47,026 bases of DNA, taken from positions 1 through 47,026 of the forward strand of contig SUVT01000009.1 of assembly GCA_015061845.1 (NCBI GenBank), given 5' to 3'. Positions 17,956-27,251 of this stretch are shown piece by piece. The translations under genes and the position numbers were made by a program. Source of the DNA: Lentisphaerota bacterium (GTDB lineage: Bacteria; Verrucomicrobiota; Lentisphaeria; Victivallales; UBA1829). The notes beneath the pieces are model-generated. The model was not told where the DNA came from, ran no database searches, and worked only from the letters and a program-made list of their open reading frames with translations. Within the stretch, counting starts at the first letter, position 1. Each line of letters begins with the position of its first letter.

Positions 17956-18741
17956 TTAGAAAACGTAATCTATATCGGCAGAGACAAAATAATGATCGCT
18001 GGGGAACATATCCCCTTCCGCATCATATATGATCTCTCCGTCGCGTGCTTTCAAATTTCCGTGGGTGAATACATAATCCATGCGACCCTGTCCGCAGATT
18101 CCGAAGTCGAAACTTCCGCGGTATCCCTGAAACTCATGACAGGTAAGCGTGAAACGATCCTTTTCCGGCATGGAATCCACCCAGCCGGCACTTTCAAGGA
18201 TCTGAATCGCTTTGTTGGCAGGATCGCAGTTCAAATCGCCGGTCAGGATCTGGGGATAATCTGCGCCCCAGACTTCCATATCTTCGTTGATCATTTCCGC
18301 CGCCTTTTCCCGGGCAAGCTGGGAAGCATGGTCAAAGTGGGTATTGATCACCCGCACCCGCCCGAAAGGTCCGTCAAGAAGAACCCAGTTCACAAAACGG
18401 ACACACTCGCTGTTCCAGCCTTTTGTACCGCAGACATGGGGCTTTTCAGACAAGTGCCATGCACCCGTTCCCAGACTGCGGAATTTCCCTTTCCGGTAGA
18501 AAATCACATTCTCCGGAAAATAATTCCCGGGATAGGAAATGCCGTAATAGTTATCATAACGGTCACCGATCTCCGCAATAAAATCTGCCAGTTGGTCGTT
18601 ATGACACTCCTGCAGACAGATGATATCCGGATTCCGTTTCAGGATCGTGTTGATACAGAGATCTTTCCGGTTGACCCACTGACGGGGACCGTGGTCGCTC
18701 CCCGACGAGGCAAAACGGATATTGCAGCTCATTACTCTCAT
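17956..18741 (-). CDS. Endonuclease/exonuclease/phosphatase (EEP) family hydrolase
   Basis: The 261-residue protein has the full EEP motif set: MSCNIRF (Asn near the start), CLQECHNDQ (metal Glu), NTHFDHAS (His), TGDLNCDP (Asp, Asn), RMDYVF and PSDHYFV (catalytic Asp-His). This fold includes nucleases, inositol phosphatases and sphingomyelinases; the short form without signal peptide in glycan operons is of unknown substrate. I choose the ATG at 18741, with GGAG eight bases upstream spanning the stop of the preceding gene, over a TTG at 18756. Only four bases separate it from the giant exoprotein gene, so they are co-translated. Cytoplasmic by prediction. Confidence 0.88.
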   Translation of the reverse strand: MRVMSCNIRFASSGSDHGPRQWVNRKDLCINTILKRNPDIICLQECHNDQLADFIAEIGDRYDNYYGISYPGNYFPENVIFYRKGKFRSLGTGAWHLSEKPHVCGTKGWNSECVRFVNWVLLDGPFGRVRVINTHFDHASQLAREKAAEMINEDMEVWGADYPQILTGDLNCDPANKAIQILESAGWVDSMPEKDRFTLTCHEFQGYRGSFDFGICGQGRMDYVFTHGNLKARDGEIIYDAEGDMFPSDHYFVSADIDYVF

Positions 18742-18745
18742 TCTG

Positions 18746-21700
18746 TTATTCTCCAATTTGAATCAATGCAAAGTTATAACCGGGGATCCTGACCGTTACA
18801 CTGCCGCCTTCGGGCAGAGCTTTGCCGGTACGCATATCTTTCAATGCCGCACCCGGCTTGATCCCAAGTTTCTTCCAGTCGATATTCACGTTCACCGTGC
18901 GTTCTGTATTCTGTTTGTTCACAACAACAGCCATCGCCTTGTTGTTCAGCTTGTAGACACTGATAAAGATATCTTTATCCGGTGAAACGACCGCTTTCTG
19001 TTTCCGATAGGAAAGGAACTGGATCCTTTCATCTTTCAGCCCGAAATCATCAAGGATCTTGTAGTGTTTCAGGATGTAGTTTGTATCGCACCAGCAGACC
19101 CAGAGCATGGTATCGTGAAGCAGCACAAGTGACAGAAGCTGATCGTTGTACTTGGGCATCCAGCGGGCTTCTTTGGAGCCGACGCGCCCCAGGTTGGGCA
19201 GCAGCATGGGCATGACTCCGGAGCTGTTCAGATAGTAGCACTGGAACTCATCCAGACCATACAGTTCCAGATAGTTCTGATTTTCCGCAATCACTGTTTC
19301 CAGCTCTTCGCCGGAACACTGGAAGTCCATAAACGCATTGATCGGTGCGCTGGTACGGGCTGACATGTGTCCCCAGAGGAAGTTTGTCTTCGGATTCGTT
19401 CCGGGGGCATGGATCAGAGCATAAAGCCGTTTCACATATTCCCGTGTCGCACGGATCGGGAAGGTGAGCTTCTGGGCTCCGGACTCATCAATATAACCGC
19501 AGCCGTGAAGCGGATTGGCACAGTTCACAGCTCCGAGACTGTCGATGTAAACAACTTTCAAGCCGCCTTCCCGGATCAGATAGTCGATCTGCCAGATGGT
19601 CAGATCCGCAAGAGTGGATGCCGGACACTGGGGATAGACATTGTAGGGGTTCCGCCACTGCTGACGGAAGATCTTGTACTCTGTCGTATCGGGGCTGGTC
19701 AGAGTCGGATTGATGTAAAGAGACATTTCCACGCCCTTGTCCCGGAACCGTTTCACCTCCTGTTTGAAGGCTTCCAGAGATTTGAATTCCGGGGTGAATC
19801 CGCCATTGTAACCGGGATATTTCCGGATCTCTTTTGAGACCTGCGACGGATGGCAGATGTTTGCCGGGTTATGGGCATGAACGCGCCAGGAACGGAAATC
19901 CTTCGGAATGGGTTTCACCGGGTTCGCTTCGATCCCGAACTCCAACGCCAGACCTTTTTTCGCAAGATTTACCGGCTTGTCAATAAAACGGATCTGCCAG
20001 ACCGTATTGTTTCCACGCTTGAAATAACGGTTCGCGGTCAGAGTATCGGCATTGTTCCAGTATTCAAAAGATTCTGCAACGAATGTCAAACCGACATCAA
20101 TGTTTCCGACCCAGAGGGACGGGATCTGGCGGACTGCCAGCGGGGTTTTGATCTTGCCGACATAGTTTTCCCGGGAAAAGAAGTGTCCGTTATAGAACTC
20201 CGCAACGGAAGAAGGCATTTCCATTTCAAGGAAAAGTTCATCCAGCCGGATCGCTTTTTTATCCGCTTTCACGGTATACCAGAGGAACCCGTCGAACTCC
20301 ATGTACATGGTTCCTTTGAGTTCCAGACCGCCTGCGGAAGCGGTAAACTCCATGGTCACAGCATCATCGGCAGCTTTCACTGTATTGAATTTGAAGTTAT
20401 TGAAAACAACTGGTTTTCCATTGATTTTCCCTTTCAGCACAGGAGCTTTTGCGAAGAGTTTCACTCCCTGAGAGGTGATCTGTTCCGGCAGAAGTGTCTT
20501 GCCGAACGAGTGATCTCTTCCAATGACAGAAAGAACATTTCCGTTCTGTCTGATGGGCGTGTAAGGATAGATCACTCCGGCATTTTTCCCCGGTTTTTCT
20601 TTCAGCCACTTTGGCTGTCCGATATGATTGTAATACTGGTCAACAGAAAGAAGTTCCTGTCCGTTTTTGTTCAGGAAGCGGAATGTCACGGTACAATCGC
20701 CGGGGGTGAGCTTGTTGAGATCAAAGACCCCTTTTGCCACGGGGCGGCCCTTGGCGGCAACAGTCAGAGATTTTCCGTCTTTCGCCTTGATGGTGACTTG
20801 TACCTGATTGGTTCCGGCGAGTTTGTAATGGCTCTTCAGATCCACTTCAAAGGAGAGTTTTCCTTTGGCAAGATCCGTTTCCATGACCGTTGCGACTTCA
20901 TCTTTGAAGACAAGGGGAATATCCTGAGCAAAGATCCGCTCTCCGTTATCGGCTGTTGCATTGACCCGGATGATCCCTGCCCGGAATCCGGAAAGAGGAT
21001 CGGATATTTTGAAGGTATAAGCCTTTTTTCCCGGAACAGCTGCTTTCAATTTTTTCGCAGAAGTTTCCTTTCCGTCCGGATCAATAAAACGGATATCAAG
21101 CGTTACATTTTTCTGTTTGCCGGACTGGTTCATGACCTCAAGATCGAAGTCCAGTTTCCGTTCAAAAAGCCGTTCATAGTTCAGCGTGAGCCGTCCGAAT
21201 GCGCCCTGTTCGCTGAGACGGAAATCTGCGAACCATGCCCGGTAAGGCATACCGGAGGGGGAGACAGAGGAGAAGATGATATCCGGTTCCAGCTGTCTGT
21301 CACGGCAGATATTGAACTTCCAGAGGGAATTTTCCCGGAAGGGAGATTTCAGCTCGGAAAGAGGAATGGCGATTTCACAGATCCAGTGTCCTTCATAGAT
21401 CCCGTTTTTAATGGTCCATTTTCCATTCCACTCCTTGCGGGAGTTGCAGGTATCAAAGATCGCACCGCCATAGTTGAAGATCCCCTGATAGAATCCCATC
21501 GTCATGTGCGGCGGTCTCAGATAGATTTCATAGGCATCGTCGGTATAAACATCGCTGTCGCGCTTCGTCTGAAGATTTTTCAGAGTGGTTGCGCCGGGGA
21601 TCTTTCCGACAAAACAGAAGTAGAGATTTTTCTTATCGGTTCCCATGTAGGCTTCGGTATCGGGATCGATTTGAAGTCTGGGGTTGCGGAGTTCGATGAA

Positions 21701-22525
21701 GCCGCCCATTTTTGCAGCGGAAAGCCATTCGGAATCAACAAAATTTCCGTCGATCTTCGGCGCAGTCTTCATGACCGGAACCGTCAGAAAGGTGGGTTTG
21801 CTGGCTTCGATGGGAATTTCCATGACAGGCTTGGATTCTTCTTCATAAATCTTTTTCAACTCTTTTTCAGAGAGAGCTGTTGAATAGAACCGGAAAAGAT
21901 CGAATGCGGTTTCATAGGAACGGTTGGGTTTTCCGAACGGACGGGGATTCACGGTAAAATCACCGAAGTTCCAGGCGAACATTTGAGGTTTGCATTCATA
22001 GCTGGCAACTTCTTTTCCGTTGAGATAAACACGGATAAGATTGGCTTTTTTGCTCCATGTTGCGGCAACAAAAATCCATTCTCCCTGCTTCATATCATCT
22101 TTGCGGCGGGTGGCGGCATAGCAGTAACTTGTGCCATGTTTGCCATTGGGATTTCCAAAATAGAATGTCGTTCCGAGCCCGGTCTTTCCGGAGTATTTGT
22201 AAAGAATGAACCGTCCATTTTTCTGCTTGCTGTCGCTGCGGAGGAAAAAGAGAAATTCATCTTTGGAACTGTCCCAGTTGACCGGTTTCATCCAGAACGC
22301 AACGGTTCCTTCTGCCGGGGTGACTTTCTTCGGACAGGGGATCGTAAGGATGGAATCAGCCAGTTTCAAAGCCTGACCGCGGATCCCCTGCACGAACTCC
22401 GCTTTTCCTTTCAACGCCTTTGCAGGCAGTCCGGTTTTCCCGTTGAAATCATATTGCACAACAGGTTTTGCGGCAAAAAGCGTTCCCGCGCCTGCCAGAA
22501 GAAGAGGCAGTAATAATTTTTTCAT
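18746..22525 (-). CDS. Giant secreted LamG/CBM9-like protein with hydrolase-like C terminus
   Basis: The 1259-residue protein begins with a signal peptide (MKKLLLPLLLAGAGTLFA, cleaved before AKP). Residues ~20-220 form a LamG/concanavalin-like domain (QYDFNG, VAFWMKPVNWD, FDLFRFYSTALSEKEL). Residues ~250-440 look like a CBM9-type domain (KIDGNFVDSEW, VYTDDAYEIYL). The region from about 480 to 850 is beta-rich. The C-terminal part (~860-1180) looks like a TIM-barrel glycosidase: WRVHAHNP, KVVYIDSLGA near 992, LWGHMSARTSAP near 1053, QCSGEELE, then an all-beta end YNFALIQIGE. It resembles DUF6067-type putative glycosidases, which I hold tentatively. Catalytic residues are not established. A paralogue is at 31383-35147. 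Confidence 0.75.
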   Translation of the reverse strand: MKKLLLPLLLAGAGTLFAAKPVVQYDFNGKTGLPAKALKGKAEFVQGIRGQALKLADSILTIPCPKKVTPAEGTVAFWMKPVNWDSSKDEFLFFLRSDSKQKNGRFILYKYSGKTGLGTTFYFGNPNGKHGTSYCYAATRRKDDMKQGEWIFVAATWSKKANLIRVYLNGKEVASYECKPQMFAWNFGDFTVNPRPFGKPNRSYETAFDLFRFYSTALSEKELKKIYEEESKPVMEIPIEASKPTFLTVPVMKTAPKIDGNFVDSEWLSAAKMGGFIELRNPRLQIDPDTEAYMGTDKKNLYFCFVGKIPGATTLKNLQTKRDSDVYTDDAYEIYLRPPHMTMGFYQGIFNYGGAIFDTCNSRKEWNGKWTIKNGIYEGHWICEIAIPLSELKSPFRENSLWKFNICRDRQLEPDIIFSSVSPSGMPYRAWFADFRLSEQGAFGRLTLNYERLFERKLDFDLEVMNQSGKQKNVTLDIRFIDPDGKETSAKKLKAAVPGKKAYTFKISDPLSGFRAGIIRVNATADNGERIFAQDIPLVFKDEVATVMETDLAKGKLSFEVDLKSHYKLAGTNQVQVTIKAKDGKSLTVAAKGRPVAKGVFDLNKLTPGDCTVTFRFLNKNGQELLSVDQYYNHIGQPKWLKEKPGKNAGVIYPYTPIRQNGNVLSVIGRDHSFGKTLLPEQITSQGVKLFAKAPVLKGKINGKPVVFNNFKFNTVKAADDAVTMEFTASAGGLELKGTMYMEFDGFLWYTVKADKKAIRLDELFLEMEMPSSVAEFYNGHFFSRENYVGKIKTPLAVRQIPSLWVGNIDVGLTFVAESFEYWNNADTLTANRYFKRGNNTVWQIRFIDKPVNLAKKGLALEFGIEANPVKPIPKDFRSWRVHAHNPANICHPSQVSKEIRKYPGYNGGFTPEFKSLEAFKQEVKRFRDKGVEMSLYINPTLTSPDTTEYKIFRQQWRNPYNVYPQCPASTLADLTIWQIDYLIREGGLKVVYIDSLGAVNCANPLHGCGYIDESGAQKLTFPIRATREYVKRLYALIHAPGTNPKTNFLWGHMSARTSAPINAFMDFQCSGEELETVIAENQNYLELYGLDEFQCYYLNSSGVMPMLLPNLGRVGSKEARWMPKYNDQLLSLVLLHDTMLWVCWCDTNYILKHYKILDDFGLKDERIQFLSYRKQKAVVSPDKDIFISVYKLNNKAMAVVVNKQNTERTVNVNIDWKKLGIKPGAALKDMRTGKALPEGGSVTVRIPGYNFALIQIGE

Positions 22526-22542
22526 CTGCTGAAACTCCGTTC

Positions 22543-23244
22543 TTATTTTGCGGGCTTTTCAGCCTTGTACATCTTTGCAACTTCGGAAGCACTCAGCGGT
22601 TCTTTGTAGAAACGAACCAGATCATAAACTGTTGTATTGGCACGATTTCCGGGATTGAAAGGAACGGCGTTCAGGATGAAATCACCGAACTCTTTGTAAA
22701 AGACATCTCTGCCGGGTCTGCTGCCGGTAACACGCACGCCATTGTAGTAAAGACTTGTCAGATTGCTCTTTTTATCCCAGGTCATGACAAAGAAGAACCA
22801 TTCCCCTTTTTTATACTTTGCTTTACGGTAAGCGGTAACAGTCTTCAACTTGTCATTTCTGGTGCTGCCGTACCAGAATGTAATGCCGAGACCATCGGGT
22901 TCACGGTACTTGTAAATGTGCATCCGTCCGGTGACAGATTTGTTCTGATTGAACAGGAAAGAGACGAACTCTTTGGAGGAGTGATCCCAGTTGACGGGTT
23001 TGATCCAGAGTGCGACACTTCCGGATTCACCGGTGACACCTTCCGGACAGGGAAGGTTCAGGGTATTGTCAGCCATCTTGATGGCCTTTCCTTTGATGCC
23101 GTCGACGAATTCGATTTTTCCTTTTCCCTTGAGAGCCGTTGCCGGAAGTCCGGTAGTGCCTTCAAAGTCATAAGTCACAGCAGGTTCAGCAGCAAAAACA
23201 GCCGTTGCCGCCAATGCGAAAATTGCGAAAAAAGTATGTTTCAT
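22543..23244 (-). CDS. Small secreted LamG-like protein
   Basis: The 233-residue protein has a signal peptide (MKHTFFAIFALAATAVFA, cleaved before AEP) and one LamG/concanavalin-like domain: TYDFEG, FVDGIKGKAIKMADNT, VALWIKPVNWDHSSKEF, GEWFFFVMTWDKKSN, LYYNGVRV, VYDLVRFYKEPLSASEV. It matches the N-terminal domain of the giant exoproteins here block for block, so it looks like a stand-alone copy of that module. Such domains bind glycans or proteins and have no known catalytic role. The ATG at 23244 is two bases after the pilin stop; a TTG six bases upstream is an alternative start. It lies 17 bases ahead of the giant gene in the same operon. Confidence 0.8.
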   Translation of the reverse strand: MKHTFFAIFALAATAVFAAEPAVTYDFEGTTGLPATALKGKGKIEFVDGIKGKAIKMADNTLNLPCPEGVTGESGSVALWIKPVNWDHSSKEFVSFLFNQNKSVTGRMHIYKYREPDGLGITFWYGSTRNDKLKTVTAYRKAKYKKGEWFFFVMTWDKKSNLTSLYYNGVRVTGSRPGRDVFYKEFGDFILNAVPFNPGNRANTTVYDLVRFYKEPLSASEVAKMYKAEKPAK

Positions 23245-23246
23245 AA

Positions 23247-23963
23247 TCAATATTTTCCTGTTGTAACCATTGTATACTCATTGGTAGCGGAATCATGCTG
23301 GGGGTACCAGTGGATCTTCTGACGGACTTCCACTTCTTTCATATTGCCGACATGACCGTCAAAGAATGCAGCGTTGGCAGACATATTGTGGCGGATGCTC
23401 ATCATGTGATATGCCTCTTTATTGCTGGTGACTTCAAAGATCCCATATCCGACATGCCCATAGTAGCTGTTGCAGTTCTTTGCTTCGCCCTGCATCGGGG
23501 TATCAATGAAAGTAACGAGATTGGAGTTGTTGTTGAATCGGTTGATGGACGCTTCTTTCACCATGACGAATGCGGTTTTTCCTTCATCGGCAATTTTGCA
23601 GCTCAAACCGAAACTTCTGTAATTGAGCCCGATTCCATAGTTTCCGCCGGATGTGGCATTCTGGCTTTTGCTTTTCCCGGTGGGGCAGATCAGAAGAGAT
23701 TTATTCCCGAGATATTTTGCTTCGATCATACGGTCTCCCCAGTTTCCGCCGGGATTCATGTAAGCAGGCAGCAGCCAGCCGTTAGAATCTGTCGGGTACA
23801 TCAGATAGGATTGCATGATCTGTTTCTGGTTGGAAGTACAGTTGACAGACCTAGCCTTTTCTCTGGAACTGTTCAGTGCGGGCAATAACATTCCGGCGAG
23901 GATTGCAATAATGGCAATGACCACCAGCAATTCGATCAATGTAAAACTCTTGTAATGCTTCAT
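23247..23963 (-). CDS. Pilin-like protein with H-X9-DG motif
   Basis: The 238-residue protein starts [18 protein letters not shown], a type IV prepilin N terminus with a 20-residue hydrophobic helix (to about residue 25), then [19 protein letters not shown]. Near the C terminus is H192-X9-D202-G203 ([13 protein letters not shown]), the H-X9-DG motif of a group of pilin-like proteins abundant in Lentisphaerota and Planctomycetota. The residue before the FTLIE cleavage site is Ser, not the usual Gly. No pilin assembly gene is in the window. Being between regulator, phosphoesterase and LamG genes, it may present or tether exported proteins at the surface; its function is unknown. GAGGAG precedes the ATG. 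Confidence 0.85.
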   Translation of the reverse strand: MKHYKSFTLIELLVVIAIIAILAGMLLPALNSSREKARSVNCTSNQKQIMQSYLMYPTDSNGWLLPAYMNPGGNWGDRMIEAKYLGNKSLLICPTGKSKSQNATSGGNYGIGLNYRSFGLSCKIADEGKTAFVMVKEASINRFNNNSNLVTFIDTPMQGEAKNCNSYYGHVGYGIFEVTSNKEAYHMMSIRHNMSANAAFFDGHVGNMKEVEVRQKIHWYPQHDSATNEYTMVTTGKY

Positions 23964-23974
23964 TGAAAATCTCC

Positions 23975-24922
23975 TCAGTTGTTTTCAATTCCGTATTTGA
24001 CTTTTGTTGAAAGCATATCGGGGGTATCAAGACGGGCTCCGGAAGAGTTTCCGCTGTCCTCAGTGGAAATGCCGTGAAGGAAGTTCCCTTCACAGCCGAT
24101 CACTTCGATGGTCTGTTCATCAGTGTCAATGACGACTTCTGCACTGACAGGCTTTTCGTAGATCACCATGTTTCCAATACATTCGTACTGCTGATACCAC
24201 TCTTTTTCAGGGTAGAGATCGTGGGGGTTCGGAACCCAGTTGAAAGTTGCGGAGTTCACATCCAGACGGGGTACGCCGTTGATGATGTCCATACCGCTGC
24301 GGTGATAATGACCATTCAAACACAGGATGACCTGTCCGGGTTTTCCCTGAGAATCGCTGATGATCTGTTCGACCGCTTCCTTGCAAGCCGGTTTTATTCC
24401 GGCGCGGGGATTGGGACCGTAGCTGACAGGAGCATGACTTGCAAGAATACAGGGATAAGGGGAGTTCATGACGGTTTCACGGACCCATTCGATCTCTTCG
24501 GGGGGCATCCAGTCGCGGAAACCGGGATGGTCAAAATAGTTCCGTTCGGAATAGTGGAAATAGATTCCCGGGAAATCGCTGAACCAGTTTTCATCCATGA
24601 TCACAAAACGGAACCCGCCGTGATCGAAGAAATAATAACCGTTTTCCAAGCCCATGGTTTTCAGAACGGTTTCATAGGAATCAATATCGAATTCATGGTT
24701 TCCAAGCACAAAGTAACCGGGGATCTGGAACTCTTTATACTGTTTGATCAGTTCCGGACAAGCAGAGGGTTTATGGGAGAAATCACCTATGTGCAGCAGG
24801 AACTCGGAACCGCTTTCCAGCGCGCGTTTCTGAATTGCCGCCAAACGTTCCGGGGCATCGGATTTGTACCATGCCGGATGGTGGTGCAGGTCAGAGAATA
24901 CAGTAAATTTCAGCTTACTCAT
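23975..24922 (-). CDS. Calcineurin-like metallophosphoesterase
   Basis: The 315-residue protein carries the ordered metallophosphoesterase motifs: FSDLHHH (D-x-H), [23 protein letters not shown] and NGHYHRSG. These bind two metal ions for phosphomonoester or phosphodiester hydrolysis. The start MSKLKFTVF has no signal peptide, so it is probably cytoplasmic. It begins 11 bases after the regulator stop and ends 11 bases before the pilin gene, making it the first enzyme gene of the operon. Close kin occur in sugar-degradation clusters of PVC bacteria, but the substrate is unknown to me. Confidence 0.9.
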   Translation of the reverse strand: MSKLKFTVFSDLHHHPAWYKSDAPERLAAIQKRALESGSEFLLHIGDFSHKPSACPELIKQYKEFQIPGYFVLGNHEFDIDSYETVLKTMGLENGYYFFDHGGFRFVIMDENWFSDFPGIYFHYSERNYFDHPGFRDWMPPEEIEWVRETVMNSPYPCILASHAPVSYGPNPRAGIKPACKEAVEQIISDSQGKPGQVILCLNGHYHRSGMDIINGVPRLDVNSATFNWVPNPHDLYPEKEWYQQYECIGNMVIYEKPVSAEVVIDTDEQTIEVIGCEGNFLHGISTEDSGNSSGARLDTPDMLSTKVKYGIENN

Positions 24923-24933
24923 TTTGTTTTCCT

Positions 24934-25989
24934 TTATTTTATTTGAATTGTTTCTTTGATCAAGTGAAGTTCCGGATCCAGAACCCGGTGGAAAGGATCA
25001 AGGGGTTTGATCTTTTCATCGGTGATATAATCCATAGCAAGACGGAGACTCTGTCTGTAATCGAACCCGATATAGTTCATCTCTCTCTTGCTCCAATGGG
25101 TATCGGACATGGAAATCATGAAAGGCAGTTCTGCCGGAATGCCGCGTTTTTCCATCCAGAGCCGGAGATCCCGGAGCGTAGCGCAGTCATCAGCAAGCAG
25201 AGCCAATTCTGATAATGGACCGGCTGTCTTAAAAAATTGAACGAGCTGCGCTTCATTTTCCGGGGTGATCCGCTCGCCGCCGGATAACATCAAATCGGGA
25301 AGCTGCTCCATCCTCAAAGCCCGGCTCATAGTTCTGACACCTTCCAGACGGAGCGTTGTGCTTGGCGGACAGAACCCATTGACACGAATAACTGCAAACC
25401 TTTTTTTATTCCGGGCAGCGGCAGAACAGGCGATTGCGCCAGCCATCCGGTAATCAGGCAGGATCGTTGCTTCTCCGGACATGTTTTCTTTGTAATGGGT
25501 CAGATGAACGATTTTCATTCCGGCTTGCCGCAGGGAAAGATAGAGATCGCTGTTCAACGGGGTCAACGGAGTTCCGGTAAGGATCACACCCGCAAAATCC
25601 TGCGCCAGCGCAAGTTCCAGAAAATGCCGTTCCGCTTCCGGATTCTGCATATCATCAGAGGAACAGTAAAGAGAGATGAACCAGCCGTCACGGAGATATT
25701 CATCCCGCAGGGACTCCATGTGTTCCATCCAGCTGTGGCGCAATAAAGCAGCACCCACCATGCGGGTGGAACGGCGTTTGAGAAAATTTCCGCCTTCTGC
25801 AAGAAAAGTTCCTCTGCCGTGTTCCGTGCGGACAAATCCCTGCTCTGAAAGTTCTCTCAGGGCATTGGAGATCGTGCCGCGGCTGCAATCATAGCGCAGC
25901 GCAAGCTCGCGGACTCCGGGCAATCGCCCGTTTTCCGCATATTTTCCCGTGGAAATATCCCGGCGGATCACATCTTTTATCTTTACCAT
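24934..25989 (-). CDS. GntR-type regulator with LacI-type sensor domain
   Basis: Residues 1-65 form a GntR winged helix (VIRRDISTGKYAENGRLPGVRELALRYDCSRGTISNALRE, EQGFVRTEHGRGTFL; read as separate conserved blocks). From ~75 to 351 follows a periplasmic-binding-protein-like domain of LacI/RbsB type (FAGVILTGTPL, FAVIRVNGF, LEGVRTMSRAL, FDYRQSLRLAMDYI). This is the arrangement of AraR-like sugar regulators. It is the first gene after the promoter at 26041-26069 and is followed by the metallophosphoesterase at 11 bases, so it probably controls its own operon. The 100-base leader includes TGTCCA and TGTTCA as a spaced direct repeat near 26010, a candidate operator. Confidence 0.88.
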   Translation of the reverse strand: MVKIKDVIRRDISTGKYAENGRLPGVRELALRYDCSRGTISNALRELSEQGFVRTEHGRGTFLAEGGNFLKRRSTRMVGAALLRHSWMEHMESLRDEYLRDGWFISLYCSSDDMQNPEAERHFLELALAQDFAGVILTGTPLTPLNSDLYLSLRQAGMKIVHLTHYKENMSGEATILPDYRMAGAIACSAAARNKKRFAVIRVNGFCPPSTTLRLEGVRTMSRALRMEQLPDLMLSGGERITPENEAQLVQFFKTAGPLSELALLADDCATLRDLRLWMEKRGIPAELPFMISMSDTHWSKREMNYIGFDYRQSLRLAMDYITDEKIKPLDPFHRVLDPELHLIKETIQIK

Positions 25990-26040
25990 TGGAAAGCTCT
26001 TCTTTAACTGTCCAAGTGTTCAATGTTTACATTCTGTCTC

Positions 26041-26069
26041 AATATAGACCCTTATCATTGAAATTGCAA
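26041..26069 (-). promoter_or_regulatory. Promoter of the seven-gene accessory operon
   Basis: Minus strand: TTGCAA (26064-26069), 17 bases, TATATT (26041-26046), about 50 bases ahead of the regulator start. It begins a run of seven genes ending at the terminator at 16137-16172, with no other convincing promoter between. Confidence 0.65.
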
Positions 26070-26116
26070 GAAAAAAAAGAGAAAATCGAAAAATTTTTTA
26101 CGTTTTTCTTACTATC

Positions 26117-26527
26117 TTATAATAAATTGGGGGTATGGGGAATGTTTTCCGCACCGGAAGAATGTTCTCTGATCCAGCACATCAAAATATTTGTCAAAGT
26201 GTCCAATTCATCTTCTGTCAGTTCCCGTCCGGGCGGGATACCGTGCCACTTCTGCAAACAGCCCCGGCAGCAGATCCCGGTGGCATGTTGGGCAATAAAA
26301 CAGGGGTGTCCACGCATAGGAGTCTGCCTGCCATCGTTCGGCGGGAATGCAGGTGCCAGCCGATTTTGGAGGAATTGACGGCTCTGGAAAGCGACTTCAT
26401 CCATTCCCCGTTCGGCAATGATTTTCAGCTCCGGTTCTTTCAAACGGAATCTTGACCGGAATTTTGATTTGGAGAGGCGTTCTTTCAGCCGTTCCCAGTC
26501 AGATTGATTTTCTATGTACGGAGACAT
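26117..26527 (-). CDS. DUF4186 family protein
   Basis: The 136-residue protein contains RSRFRLKEPELKIIAERGMD, LAPAFPPNDGRQTPMRGHP, FIAQHATGICCRGCLQKWHGIPPGR, all conserved in DUF4186 proteins. The CCRGC-x4-H cluster plus the earlier His suggests a metal site. No function is known to me. It starts three bases after the rsuA stop, on the same strand, in a recQ-rsuA-DUF4186 run. No strong ribosome site is visible, so it may depend on translational coupling. There is no clear terminator; the operon promoter of the GntR gene lies just downstream on the same strand. Confidence 0.85.
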   Translation of the reverse strand: MSPYIENQSDWERLKERLSKSKFRSRFRLKEPELKIIAERGMDEVAFQSRQFLQNRLAPAFPPNDGRQTPMRGHPCFIAQHATGICCRGCLQKWHGIPPGRELTEDELDTLTNILMCWIREHSSGAENIPHTPNLL

Positions 26528-26530
26528 TTT

Positions 26531-27226
26531 TCACTTCATAAAAGCTGCAATCTCTTCCGGGGTGAGTTCCCGTACTTTTCCCGGTTCCAATGCCGGATCA
26601 AGAACAAGCTCCCCGATAGAGAGCCGTTTCAGATAAAGCACATTTTTGCCAACTTTTTCGCACATGCGTTTGACCTGATGGAATTTTCCTTCCGAGACTT
26701 CCACAAAAACTTCGCAGGGATTTTCAGTGATTTCCAAATCTGCAGGTTTTGCAATAAAATCCCCCAGATCCATACCGGCACGGAATGCGGCTATGTCATT
26801 GAACTCAGCCGGAGCATCAAGACGTGCAAAGTAGCGTTTGACCACATTTTTCCGGGGGGAGGTCACGGCGTGATCGAACTGTCCGTCATTGGTCAGCAGC
26901 AGCAAACCTTCGGTATCCTTATCCAGCCGTCCAGCCGGGAACGGTTCAAAATGTTTGTACTCTTCTGAAAGCAGATCAACAACTACGGGGTCTTTATCGT
27001 CCCATGTCGCACTGAGATATCCGGCGGGCTTATTCATCATCAGATAGATAAATTTCCGGTAAAAGATTTTTTCGCCGTTGACAGTGATTTCATCCTGTTC
27101 TGTCACTTGGACATCGCTTTTCTTAACGGTGGTTCCGTTAACACAAATTGCTCCTTTTCCGGCGAGGATCTTGATCTCCTTCCGGCTGTACGGAGTCGAT
27201 TCTGAAAGATATTTATCAAGCCGCAT
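26531..27226 (-). CDS. rsuA: Small-subunit rRNA pseudouridine synthase RsuA-type
   Basis: RsuA-type enzymes convert uridine 516 of 16S rRNA to pseudouridine. The 231-residue protein has an S4 RNA-binding domain at the N terminus (MRLDKYLSES, RKEIKILAGKGAICVNG) and the catalytic motif AGRLDKDTEGLLLLTNDG with Asp102. The later segment EVSEGKFHQVKRMCEKVG is also conserved. Length is normal. It lies 25 bases after recQ and ends beside the DUF4186 gene. Other members of the RluB/RluE/RluF branch share these motifs, so the exact target site is less certain than the family. Confidence 0.9.
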   Translation of the reverse strand: MRLDKYLSESTPYSRKEIKILAGKGAICVNGTTVKKSDVQVTEQDEITVNGEKIFYRKFIYLMMNKPAGYLSATWDDKDPVVVDLLSEEYKHFEPFPAGRLDKDTEGLLLLTNDGQFDHAVTSPRKNVVKRYFARLDAPAEFNDIAAFRAGMDLGDFIAKPADLEITENPCEVFVEVSEGKFHQVKRMCEKVGKNVLYLKRLSIGELVLDPALEPGKVRELTPEEIAAFMK

Positions 27227-27251
27227 TTTTTATTACTCCTGTTATTTCCAT

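Noticed and set aside
19850-21883. Open frame of 677 codons on the plus strand inside the giant exoprotein gene
   Set aside because: The opposite frame has a signal peptide, domain matches and a paralogue aligned along its length. This one has no recognisable sequence.
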